Shown: in pieces, positions 44,755-51,989 of the stretch
Position numbering within the stretch: the first letter of the stretch is position 1
How the letters are laid out: every line of letters starts with the position of its first letter
DNA from: an uncultured Prevotella sp.
Lineage (GTDB): Bacteria > Bacteroidota > Bacteroidia > Bacteroidales > Bacteroidaceae
Assembly (NCBI GenBank): GCA_946614435.1
Contig: CAMOGW010000013.1
Location: 1 to 64,000, forward strand
Direction: 5' to 3'
DNA length: 64,000 nt
Notes under the pieces: generated by a model
What the model was told of the DNA's origin: nothing
Databases searched by the model: none
Seen by the model: only the letters and a program-made list of their open reading frames with translations
Translations under genes and position numbers: made by a program

Positions 44755-45252
44755 ATGAGATACTTTATATTTATTACATTCCTATGGGCTTTCGCAATGG
44801 TTAGTCATGCCCAGACACACGTCAGAAAAGCCATCGACAACATGTTGTCAGAACATCCCGAGTGGGTCATTAACTCCGGGAAAAGTGAGTCTGCTATCAA
44901 GTCTGGCACACAATCGAATCGCATCTACGAGCTGTCGATAACCGACCTGACGGCCATAGACTCCCTCCTGTCCGCTTTTGATGCAGACAAAATGGATGCC
45001 TACAGCTACATACGCACCTCTGCCGCCTACAATCAGGCCATGCAGAAACGTCGCCGGACCACTGTTACATTGCAGAACGGTGAGCGCTTGGAAAGCCATT
45101 CCACGGAATACAGCTTCGTGTCGCTGTCGGTCGTTGACTCAGAGAACAAGATTTACCGAACCAACTATATACTGAAATGGTATCAGCCAAAGGATGGCCT
45201 GGTAGAAGCAAAACTATACATACTCAATGGTCCAAGACCAAACAATCAATAA
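44755..45252 (+). CDS. Secreted DUF5024-like protein of the sigma operon
   Basis: 165 residues with a signal peptide (MRYFIFITFLWAFAMVSHAQ). The mature part starts with a helix (VRKAIDNMLSEHPEW) and has a beta-rich half ending in YILKWYQPKDGLVEAKLYILNG. It resembles the first half of the next protein in layout and spacing, so they are probably paralogues. Such proteins lie beside ECF sigma genes in Bacteroidetes; their role is unknown. The DUF assignment is from memory of the family pattern. Confidence 0.6.
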   Translation: MRYFIFITFLWAFAMVSHAQTHVRKAIDNMLSEHPEWVINSGKSESAIKSGTQSNRIYELSITDLTAIDSLLSAFDADKMDAYSYIRTSAAYNQAMQKRRRTTVTLQNGERLESHSTEYSFVSLSVVDSENKIYRTNYILKWYQPKDGLVEAKLYILNGPRPNNQ

Positions 45253-45271
45253 CAAATAAACTTAAGAAACG

Positions 45272-46189
45272 ATGAAAAAGATTACAATGACCATCATGGT
45301 GCTGGCCATCACATTGACGGCCTCTGCACAAACCACAGTAGATGACCTCATCGGCAAACTACTGAAAACCTATCCAAAGACCCCGTCACGGGAAATGGTT
45401 GACAAAGACCCTGCAACAGGGAAACTTCTGCGACACATCACGGAGTATAGTTTCCGTGACATCAAACCAAAGAAATTCACCTCACTAATCAGAGCCCTAC
45501 GAAATTCGCAAAACGGTTATTTCTTCCAAGAGAATACGCTTGACGGTGGCTATGTTTACGAACTTCGTGTAGCCGACACTGCTCCAAATTTCCGCACAGT
45601 CTATATACTACAGACGAAAGACAGCAATGCCGACCTGCACGTACTCTACGGCAAGATGCCTTACAGTGAGATGTCCACCAACTTCGAATACTCACTCGGC
45701 AAATACTATACGCTCGTCAACAAGAGCACAGGCGCGAAGCTGGGTATGTCGTTCGACTATAACTATCATGCCTGTGCTTACCGCGATTCCGTACCTTCAG
45801 GTCGTGGCCCCAATGGAATCGTCATCACCGACAAAAAGGTTTTCCGCTTTAAGTTCATCCCAACGGTCGTTGTTGACACCCGTTTCTCCGACACTGTGAA
45901 TGAGGACTGTTTCATCGTCACCGAGGACATGTTTGCCTTGGAGGATGGTTCAGAGACCACGGAGGGTCAGTGGCTTATGTTCCGCTACCTCGAAAAGAAT
46001 AATCCCTATCAGCGGTGGAAACTGATAGAACAGAACGGCACGGTCACCATCATCAACAAAGCCACAGGCCGCTGTGTTGACCTGGCCGGGGGCGATACTA
46101 AAGAAGGTGCCTCCATATTCAGCTACGACATCAACGACGACCCGCAAAGCAACGCCAACCAGAAATGGTTAATAGAAGAAGCAGAGTAG
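45272..46189 (+). CDS. Secreted protein with DUF5024-like N-domain and ricin-type lectin C-domain
   Basis: 305 residues: a signal peptide (MTIMVLAITLTASAQ), a ~110-residue domain like the previous protein (DDLIGKLLKTYPKTPS ... ADLHVLYGKMPY), and a C-terminal beta-trefoil part. The last repeat is clearly ricin-B/CBM13-like (VTIINKATGRCVDLAGG ... NANQKWLI, QxW motif), and an earlier one starts at YYTLVNKSTGAKLG. It probably binds a glycan outside the inner membrane. Nothing catalytic is visible. It is the last large gene of the sigma operon. Confidence 0.75.
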   Translation: MKKITMTIMVLAITLTASAQTTVDDLIGKLLKTYPKTPSREMVDKDPATGKLLRHITEYSFRDIKPKKFTSLIRALRNSQNGYFFQENTLDGGYVYELRVADTAPNFRTVYILQTKDSNADLHVLYGKMPYSEMSTNFEYSLGKYYTLVNKSTGAKLGMSFDYNYHACAYRDSVPSGRGPNGIVITDKKVFRFKFIPTVVVDTRFSDTVNEDCFIVTEDMFALEDGSETTEGQWLMFRYLEKNNPYQRWKLIEQNGTVTIINKATGRCVDLAGGDTKEGASIFSYDINDDPQSNANQKWLIEEAE

Positions 46190-46268
46190 CTGGTAAGGAA
46201 AACCTAAAAACGGAGTTTTGATTTTCATAAGCTCAAAACGAGTTAGTAAATAATAGAACCCGGGACAG

Positions 46269-46300
46269 GCATGGGCCGCAGCGATGCACCCCATGCTTTT
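46269..46300 (+). terminator. Possible terminator of the sigma-lectin operon
   Basis: gcatggg / cccatgc (7-bp stem, 14-nt loop) followed by TTTT, 80 bp after the lectin gene. The stem is short, so confidence is moderate. Confidence 0.45.
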
Positions 46301-46323
46301 ACCCGATAAAGACGAAAAGAACA

Positions 46324-46416
46324 ATGAACAAGCAATCCATCATCCCCACACTGCAACCAGGCAACGTGGCAATCGTAAAGATTGGTGAGAAGAGTGTGAA
46401 GATAATAATGAAATAA
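46324..46416 (+). CDS. Possible 30-residue peptide gene
   Basis: ATG at 46324 to TAA at 46414-46416 encodes MNKQSIIPTLQPGNVAIVK plus 11 residues ending in KIIMK. It is too short for the ORF track. The upstream sequence aaagacgaaaagaac could serve initiation. No family is recognised. It may be chance; its position after the lectin operon's hairpin makes it only weakly suggestive. Confidence 0.3.
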   Translation: MNKQSIIPTLQPGNVAIVKIGEKSVKIIMK

Positions 46417-46679
46417 CACAAGCCGCAGGGGACTGACGCCTATTCAACAGAAACAATCGTTGCAGCAGAAAGTCCTTCATCCAGTCCCAACATAAAAATG
46501 GAGATGCTCGTTTGACAATGTAACGGAAATACTTTCAGGGTTGTGATAATGTCTCCGTCTCATGTGCATAATTCTGGTAATTACCCAGAATCTGTTCAAT
46601 ATGGATGACTTCCGAACAAGAATCCCATGTCACACCACCGCCCATCAGGTACCATTTTTCGCGTTCCTTGACGGGAACA
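46417..46679. other. Gene-poor stretch with a possible coding remnant on the minus strand
   Basis: No plus-strand gene. On the minus strand 46535-46678 stays open (..DVPVKEREKWYLMGGG.. to ..YAHETETLSQP) with protein-like composition but no start near its beginning. It immediately follows the AlbA-type remnant in another frame. It may be the tail of another decayed gene; the family is not recognised. Confidence 0.3.
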
Positions 46680-47550
46680 TCATTCTTTGTTTAGCAACTC
46701 TAACGCTATACGCTTCTCTTCTTCACTCAGTTCTTCAATCATGTGATTAACCTTTTCCGTCAAGTCACTTGACTTGGAATTACACGTCATATTTGCAAGC
46801 AGTGCCCTACCGCTTTCTGTAAGAAAATATCTTTGGTTGGGGCTTGTTGGTTTGTTCGGCAACGTCATACCAATAATTTGTGCTTCTATCAGAGGACTTA
46901 CATATTTGGCTTTGAACTTCGTTGTATTAGACCACCGATACAATTCTTTGAGCTCGGTTATGGATTTGGGTTCTTGAAGAGCTATGAACAATTTTGCAAC
47001 TTCATCCCAGCTTAGTCCCGTCTTAGTCCCAACTTGCTCCCAACTTAATCCCTGTTTAATTCCGGCTTGATTATGTTCAATCTGTTGGTCCTTTGGCTCA
47101 TATTCCATTGAGTAAATGGTGGTCATAAACTGGCTTATTGTTGATTTGAACACAGGCTTCAGCTCTTCTTTATAGCCATCTAAGGCTTTGGTCTCGTTGC
47201 AAATACGTTTTAATCCGCTGCCTCGCTTTTCCATATAATCTAACTGAGCCATTACGTCAGCCAAAATAGGATTTCTTCTATCCGATGATATTTCCTCAAG
47301 GGGTAAATCTTGCACTATCTGCCCACTATACATACCACCAGGAGAGGTTATCACCAGCCTGTCAACATATATGTCAAGATGAACTTCGCTTCCCATTACT
47401 GTATAGTCACGATGGATGAAGTGGTTTACCATTGCTTCAAGAACGGCGCGTTCCGCATACTCAGGTTTGTTCTTTCTACCATCAGGTAATTTCTCCCAGC
47501 CTTTCTTCGTGTTAGACTTCACAAAGTTCATAGCTTTACGAGCATCCCCG
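46680..47550 (-). pseudogene. AlbA/RecG-like ATP-binding regulator, N-terminus missing
   Basis: The frame (ORF track 46680..47570) holds the C-terminal part of the 'AlbA_2/HATPase_c_4' regulator family: GWEKLPDGRKNKPEYAERAVLEAMVNHFIHRDYTVMGSE, then ITSPGGMYSG and RNPILADVMAQLDYMEKRGSGLKRI, and a winged-helix C-end. Full-length members are about 480-550 residues with an N-terminal AlbA_2 domain, which is absent. The first ~10 residues of the ORF (MACQYLY...) are antisense to a YoeB toxin fragment, so the gene was truncated by a recombination near 47530-47550. Confidence 0.75.
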
Positions 47551-47704
47551 TACAGGTACTGGCAAGCCAAAGCAACTCTCCGCTGACCGAGCAGGCCAGT
47601 GGCGACGCAAGATTAGCGACAAGCATCGGCTGATTTACGAGATTCACGACACCGAGGTTGTGGTGCTCGTGATATCTGCCTACGGCCATTATGATGACAA
47701 GTAA
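47534..47704 (+). pseudogene. 3' fragment of a YoeB/Txe family toxin gene
   Basis: In the plus frame ending at TAA 47702-47704 the translation is LYEHPRTGTGKPKQLS then QWRRKISDKHRLIYEIHD and VLVISAYGHYDDK. This matches the C-terminal two-thirds of YoeB mRNA interferases (GTGKPexL, WSRRIxxxHRLVY, GHY near the end), including the C-terminal catalytic His-Tyr. The 5' part and the YefM antitoxin are missing; upstream in frame is a stop (47531) and AlbA-type sequence. Confidence 0.75.
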
Positions 47705-47746
47705 CTGTTTCATGCTTTCAGATTAACACACAAGGGGGCATTGACC

Positions 47747-48308
47747 CTACGCACCATACAATCTTCGCTGCAATTCAAAGTAGTGATCACGAATGTCGGA
47801 AACAGACATTCCTAACCTCTCCTTTGCGTCACTCATAGAATTGAACTTAATAGTGATAAAGGTCTTCAGGTTGTCAGAGCCAAGTTCCTTGAATCCATTG
47901 TTGATATAGTATTGCAGGATGAGGTTGTCGAACTCTCGCTGTCCTTGCTGGGAATGATATACTCTCCTTTGCCGTCCTTGATACCCATGTCGATAAACCA
48001 TATCTCATCGCCGTTGGTACTATAGGTATAGCGAATCTTCAGCGCATCGGCATAGAGCTTTGCTTGGCCCACGCGCCTTCAGACACGTCTTTCTCATCGC
48101 TCTTGGCTTCTATTACAGCAAGTTTTATACCCTTGTATTCAAGGATATAGTCAGCCTTCTTCGGGTTCTTGTTGCCAGTAGTTGTAATACGACCAGGCGC
48201 AATATAAGCACTTTGCTCCACAAGAATCTTACTTCCTGGAACAATCCCCCAGCCAGCATCCCTTAGCTTGGGGTCTATCTTATTGAATCGTGTCTGCGCT
48301 TCGTTCAT
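47747..48308 (-). pseudogene. Decayed type I restriction endonuclease gene (hsdR)
   Basis: Three frames join into an HsdR relic. 48039-48308 has the N-terminal nuclease domain (TRFNKIDPKLRDAGW ... KKADYILEYKGIKLAVIEAKS, with the ExK of the PD-(D/E)XK site). After a frameshift near 48065, QAKLYADALKIRYTYSTNG continues (ORF 47866..48072). Then 47747-47950 resumes with the extreme C-terminus (QREFDNLILQYYINNGFKELG ... RDHYFELQRRLYG). The whole helicase core, several hundred codons, is gone. No hsdM or hsdS is present. Confidence 0.8.
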
Positions 48309-48348
48309 AAGATAAAATGTTTATCCAAATAGAATAATAGACATTAAA

Positions 48349-49158
48349 CTACATGGTCTGATTCGCCTTAAGGTTGTTTAATCTCATCTTGAAAATATTA
48401 TTCGTATCTATCACAAATTTAAGGAAGGAATCAATTTCTTTTAGATTTGCTTCGTTGTTATGTAATCTATTTACTGATATTCTTATTTTTTCAAGATCTC
48501 TATTTTTAACATGTCTTTTAATATTCATTAATTCTTCTTCATGAATTTCCTTCAACTTATCTAGTAAGTTATTGATTTCTTGTTGTTTTGTCATATCAAT
48601 AAGAGCATAGTCTTCTATCGAATGCTCTAACGCAATTTGAACTAAAGCGGTGATGGAATTATTAGCTGCTTTCTGTTTTAAATTCATCTGCTGCATTTTT
48701 ACTACAAATTGAGACAGAACGGTTACAGCATTATTGATATCTTTAAAATTAGTATTTTCTAAAGAGGAAGTTTCCAGACCTTCATATATTGTACAAAAGT
48801 CAAGTGTGGCCTTTTGAAAATCCTTCATAATCTTTATTTCTCCTAACGAATCATTATCTGCTTTGAGCTCTTCTGGAGAAAAATCTTTCCTTATTTGTGC
48901 TATCTTATCAGTAATTTCATCCTTAATTGTTCTCTTTGGTCCAATCCCTATAATAGCAACAATGATACCAATGATGGTTAAAAGAACCATTAGAGTAGAA
49001 TAGTTAAAGACATACTTTTTCCAGAAGTTTTTATTCTCTGTTTGACTCTTTTTTTCTTCAAGCTGTTTTGTAAACTCAGCTTGATTTAGCAGATTACCTG
49101 TAGGGGCATTGATAATAGTTGCCGTTTTGTTGGTTTTCTTTTGTTTGTTCTTTTTCAT
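48349..49158 (-). CDS. Unknown membrane-anchored helical protein
   Basis: 269 residues, AT-rich codon use unlike its neighbours, suggesting transfer. A Lys/Asn-rich N-terminus (MKKNKQKKTNKTATI), one or two adjacent membrane helices at about 47-71 (YVFNYSTLMVLLTIIGIIVAIIGIG), then a ~195-residue helical region with coiled-coil character (QEINNLLDKLKEIHEEELMNIKRHVKNRDLEKIRISVNRLHNNEANLKEIDSFL). No family recognised. It stands alone between defence-gene remnants. Confidence 0.65.
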   Translation of the reverse strand: MKKNKQKKTNKTATIINAPTGNLLNQAEFTKQLEEKKSQTENKNFWKKYVFNYSTLMVLLTIIGIIVAIIGIGPKRTIKDEITDKIAQIRKDFSPEELKADNDSLGEIKIMKDFQKATLDFCTIYEGLETSSLENTNFKDINNAVTVLSQFVVKMQQMNLKQKAANNSITALVQIALEHSIEDYALIDMTKQQEINNLLDKLKEIHEEELMNIKRHVKNRDLEKIRISVNRLHNNEANLKEIDSFLKFVIDTNNIFKMRLNNLKANQTM

Positions 49159-49194
49159 AACTTTTAGTTTTATATTAATCTAATACTTGTTTTA

Positions 49195-49394
49195 ATATTG
49201 CTTGTCTTCAGCCAGTAGGAACAACTTTTCCAAGAATGTGCGGGTAGGAACAACTGTTCTTATCTTGCAATTGGCATCTGTGTCTTCTTCTTCAAAAGTC
49301 TCACAAATTAATAGCGGAACAGAATGCTATCTTCAGGCATCGCCTCTATGCGTTGTCTTAAGGTATTGTTGTCTGTAGAATGTCCATTTACCAT
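49195..49394 (-). pseudogene. Remnant of an AbiEii-type nucleotidyltransferase toxin gene
   Basis: Two minus frames: 49308-49394 (MVNGHSTDNNTLRQRIEAMPEDSILF..., then a stop) and, after a frameshift, 49195-49310, which ends ...NCKIRTVVPTRTFLEKLFLL. The PTRTFLEKxFLL segment is the hallmark of Bacteroidetes AbiEii/AbiGii toxins of abortive-infection systems. The pieces cover only a small part of a ~250-300-residue protein and no AbiEi antitoxin is near. Identification rests mainly on that one motif. Confidence 0.5.
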
Positions 49395-49575
49395 ACTACC
49401 TTTGAAATTTTGATGATTTTTCAAGTGCAAATTTACAAAAAGATTTCGAATAAAGAAGAATTACACTACTTTATTATTGAAAAATCCATAATTTGATATA
49501 GATTGCCCCATGTCGCATATCCTCCCTGTTGCCGTAGGGTATCAATGACTTGTTGAGCCTGTGTTTCTTAAAAAA

Positions 49576-49728
49576 GTGGTCAAAGTGGTCAAGGTCAAAA
49601 TGGTCATTTTCATTTTCGGATTTGGTCATTTGCTCACTATATATAAATATAATATTTATTATATAGTGGCGGATTTTGACACTAGAAAACGATTTTGACC
49701 AAATGACCAAATGACCAAATGACCGCGA
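49576..49728. repeat. AT-rich dyad flanked by GGTCA / TGACC iterations
   Basis: Left arm: five GGTCA copies (49578, 49587, 49593, 49602, 49624). Centre: a near-palindromic AT block (actatatataaatataatatttattatatagt, about 49637-49668). Right arm: tgaca then four TGACC copies spaced 8-9 bp (49691-49724). Iterated sites in inverted orientation around an AT-rich core resemble an iteron origin or a compound operator. The ORF-track entry 49474..49767 over this region is not credible as a gene. Confidence 0.75.
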
Positions 49729-49791
49729 ACTTTCTCTCTTTTTTTCAAATAGTTTTTGCCCAATCATTCGTCAACCGCAACGGGAATGTTG

Positions 49792-49799
49792 TACCTTTG
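49792..49799 (+). promoter_or_regulatory. -7 box of the HU-smalltalk operon
   Basis: TACCTTTG about 205 bp before the HU-like ATG, giving a long leader. No clear -33 TTTG. Confidence 0.55.
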
Positions 49800-49843
49800 C
49801 CGTATCAATTGAGAGCAAGAGACGAAAGCGCGCACCTCGCCAA

Positions 49844-49997
49844 GAGTTGAAGCTAAACGCACCCGGAGTTGAAGCTAAACGCGAAGCGAGTTTAGGTCAA
49901 ACGCTCCCAACGACAAAACTAACCATTATCAACTAACCATTTAAAAAATCGCCCTCTACAACTCATCCCTCCCTCGCGGGGGGATTGAGGAGGGTAA
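49844..49997 (+). promoter_or_regulatory. HU-like gene leader with direct repeat and hairpin
   Basis: gagttgaagctaaacgc occurs at 49844-49860 and again at 49866-49882, followed by a related inverted piece (gcgtttagctt-like, cgagtttaggtcaaacgc). Near the start codon ccctccctcgcggggggat forms a hairpin (about 49964-49985) and the following gaggaggg could serve as a strong, atypical ribosome site. Confidence 0.45.
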
Positions 49998-50003
49998 CCA
50001 ACT

Positions 50004-50504
50004 ATGATTTACATTAAGAAGTACCAGAACAACAACAAGAAGATGATTAACGCCTACGGCAAGTGGTACGGACGCATCATCCACACCGAGACCCTCGACC
50101 TCGACGACCTGTGCGACCACATCGCATCGCACGGCACCATCTTCACTGCCGACGTGGTGAGTGGCACCGTGAAGAAGTTCGTGCAGTGCATCCAGGAACT
50201 GCTCCTGGAGGGCAAGAAGGTGAAGCTCGACGGCATAGGCACGTTCTACCTCGCCCTGCAGACCACTGGCGCCGAATGCCTCGAGGAATTCACCATGGGC
50301 AACGTGAAGGGGGTTCGCCTGCGCTTCCTGCCCGACCAGGGCGGCAAGTCGCGCTACACCACTGCAGCCCTGTCACGCGTGGCAAAGCTCTCATCTGTAC
50401 TGCCTGGCAGCACTCCCACCGACGACGAGGAGGGCAGCGGTAGCGGCAACAGCGGCGGCCAGCAAGGCGGAGGCACCAGCGGAAGCGTGGAGGAGCAGCC
50501 GTAA
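50004..50504 (+). CDS. HU-like DNA-binding protein of the VirE module
   Basis: 166 residues. The first ~125 form an HU/IHF-like domain of the Bacteroidetes 'HU-related' type: KKYQNNNKKMINAYGKWYGRIIHTE, LDDLCDHIASHGTIFTADVVSGTVKKFV, then VKLDGIGTFYLAL. The last ~35 residues are a Gly/Ser/Asp-rich tail (DDEEGSGSGNSGGQQGGG). High GC content contrasts with the AT-rich sequence upstream. It is followed by the smalltalk peptide, the standard pair. In most such modules the VirE gene lies close by, here it is 11.6 kb away. Confidence 0.85.
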   Translation: MIYIKKYQNNNKKMINAYGKWYGRIIHTETLDLDDLCDHIASHGTIFTADVVSGTVKKFVQCIQELLLEGKKVKLDGIGTFYLALQTTGAECLEEFTMGNVKGVRLRFLPDQGGKSRYTTAALSRVAKLSSVLPGSTPTDDEEGSGSGNSGGQQGGGTSGSVEEQP

Positions 50505-50506
50505 GA

Positions 50507-50532
50507 AGAGGTGAGAGGTGAGAGGTGAGAGA
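50507..50532. repeat. GAGAGGT simple direct repeats
   Basis: agaggtgagaggtgagaggtgagaga, a 9-10 bp direct repeat directly after the HU-like stop. The same unit occurs inside the GH106 gene at 29875-29907. Confidence 0.8.
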
Positions 50533-50560
50533 ATAGTCTAATTTAACATTTAACGCTTTT

Positions 50561-50662
50561 ATGAATAGAAACGTATGGAGCACAATCCTAAATGTCGTGA
50601 TTACGGTGCTTACTGCCATAGCTACAGCACTTACGACTACCTCATGTGCGGGGCATTTCTAA
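50561..50662 (+). CDS. Smalltalk protein, 33 residues, missed by the ORF track
   Basis: ATG 50561 to TAA 50662 encodes MNRNVWSTILNVVITVLT then ALTTTSCAGHF. A polar start, one hydrophobic helix and a TTSC end are the pattern of the 'smalltalk protein' family found just downstream of HU-related genes in Bacteroidetes elements. The Cys near the end resembles a short lipobox (TTSC). Its function is unknown. It is followed by a strong terminator. Confidence 0.85.
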   Translation: MNRNVWSTILNVVITVLTAIATALTTTSCAGHF

Positions 50663-50726
50663 TGGTGGCGTTCACCAGCTGCTCAGCATTCTGAAATAAG
50701 TAAAAAGGTGTCTATTTAAAAAAAAG

Positions 50727-50760
50727 CAGTGCCTGCATCGCGGTGCAGACACTGTTTTCT
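50727..50760 (+). terminator. Terminator after the smalltalk gene
   Basis: cagtgcctgca-tcgcgg-tgcagacactg, a stem of 10 pairs with one mismatch, followed by TTTTCTT; right boundary of the island module. Confidence 0.8.
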
Positions 50761-50838
50761 TCAATCTACAACCTTTTGCATAAAAAGTGCTAAATTTTAT
50801 GTTGTTTTAGCACTGAACTGAATTTGGGCGTCGAAATA

Positions 50839-50869
50839 TTTGCAAGAATAAAAAAATATCGTAATTTTG
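50839..50869 (+). promoter_or_regulatory. leuB promoter
   Basis: TTTG (50839-50842) and TAATTTTG (50862-50869), 19 bp apart, about 40 bp before the leuB ATG. Confidence 0.6.
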
Positions 50870-50911
50870 TAGCCGTTTATAACAAAGCGAAAGTAAAAGG
50901 AGCGTAAATCT

Positions 50912-51973
50912 ATGAAATTGAAAATAGCAGTTCTTGCGGGCGACGGTATTGGACCTGAGATTATGCAGCAGGGCATTGCCGTGATGAATGCCATTGCAGA
51001 AAAGTTCAATCATGTGTTTGAATATGAGGAGGCATTGGTAGGAGCCCACGCCATTAGTGAGGTGGGCGACCCTTATCCTGAGGCCACCCATGAGGTGTGC
51101 ATGAATGCCGATGCGGTGCTGTTTGCGGCTGTGGGCGACCTGAAATATGATAATGATCCTACGTCGCCGGTACGACCGGAGCAGGGACTGCTGGCTATGC
51201 GAAAGAAACTGGGGCTTTTCGCCAATGTCAGGCCTGTGGCCACGTTCGACTGCCTGCTGCACAAGTCGCCACTGAAAGACGAACTGCTGCGTGGAGCCGA
51301 CTTCGTGGTGATTCGCGAGCTGACGGGCGGCATGTATTTCGGTGAGAAATATCAGGACAACGACAAAGCGTATGACACCGATATATATACGCGCCCCGAG
51401 ATAGAACGCATCCTGCATGTGGCATTCAAGATGGCGCAGTCGCGTCGCAAGCATCTTACTGTGGTGGATAAGGCCAACGTGCTGGCCTCCAGCAGATTGT
51501 GGCGACAGATAGCAAAGGAGATGGAGCCGCAATATCCCGATGTGCAGACCGACTATATGTTCATAGACAATGCTGCGATGCGTGTGCTGACGGAGCCTCG
51601 CTTCTTCGATGTCATCGTCACTGAGAACACGTTTGGCGATATTCTCACCGATGAGACCAGTTGCATCACGGGCTCTATGGGACTGCAACCCTCATCGAGT
51701 CTGGGCGAGCACACCCCACTGTTCGAACCTGTTCACGGTTCATGGCCGCAGGCAGCCGGACAGAACCTGGCAAACCCCTTGGCTCAGATTCTCTCGGCAG
51801 CGATGTTGCTGGAGCATTTCGGATTGACGGAAGAAGGCGGTCTCATCCGAAAGGCGGTAGATGCTTCGCTGGCTGCAAATGTGCGCACGCCTGAGATTCA
51901 GGTGGAAGGCGGCAAGCAGTATGGCACTAAGGAAGTGGGGGCTTGGATTGTGGATTACATCAAGAACAACTAA
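50912..51973 (+). CDS. leuB: 3-isopropylmalate dehydrogenase
   Basis: 353 residues of the isocitrate/isopropylmalate dehydrogenase family. Substrate and metal sites: [13 protein letters not shown] with the Arg set, [11 protein letters not shown]-type loop here as [11 protein letters not shown], and DNAAMRVL...[17 protein letters not shown] with the metal Asp residues. It oxidises and decarboxylates 3-isopropylmalate in leucine synthesis. leuA, leuC and leuD are not next to it; the accessory island lies directly upstream. Confidence 0.95.
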   Translation: MKLKIAVLAGDGIGPEIMQQGIAVMNAIAEKFNHVFEYEEALVGAHAISEVGDPYPEATHEVCMNADAVLFAAVGDLKYDNDPTSPVRPEQGLLAMRKKLGLFANVRPVATFDCLLHKSPLKDELLRGADFVVIRELTGGMYFGEKYQDNDKAYDTDIYTRPEIERILHVAFKMAQSRRKHLTVVDKANVLASSRLWRQIAKEMEPQYPDVQTDYMFIDNAAMRVLTEPRFFDVIVTENTFGDILTDETSCITGSMGLQPSSSLGEHTPLFEPVHGSWPQAAGQNLANPLAQILSAAMLLEHFGLTEEGGLIRKAVDASLAANVRTPEIQVEGGKQYGTKEVGAWIVDYIKNN

Positions 51974-51989
51974 TCCGTTACTTGAATCT

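Noticed and set aside
49474-49767. 97-residue minus ORF
   Set aside because: Its sequence is the translation of the GGTCA/TGACC array and AT dyad, with low-complexity peptide (DHFDLDHFDHFF).
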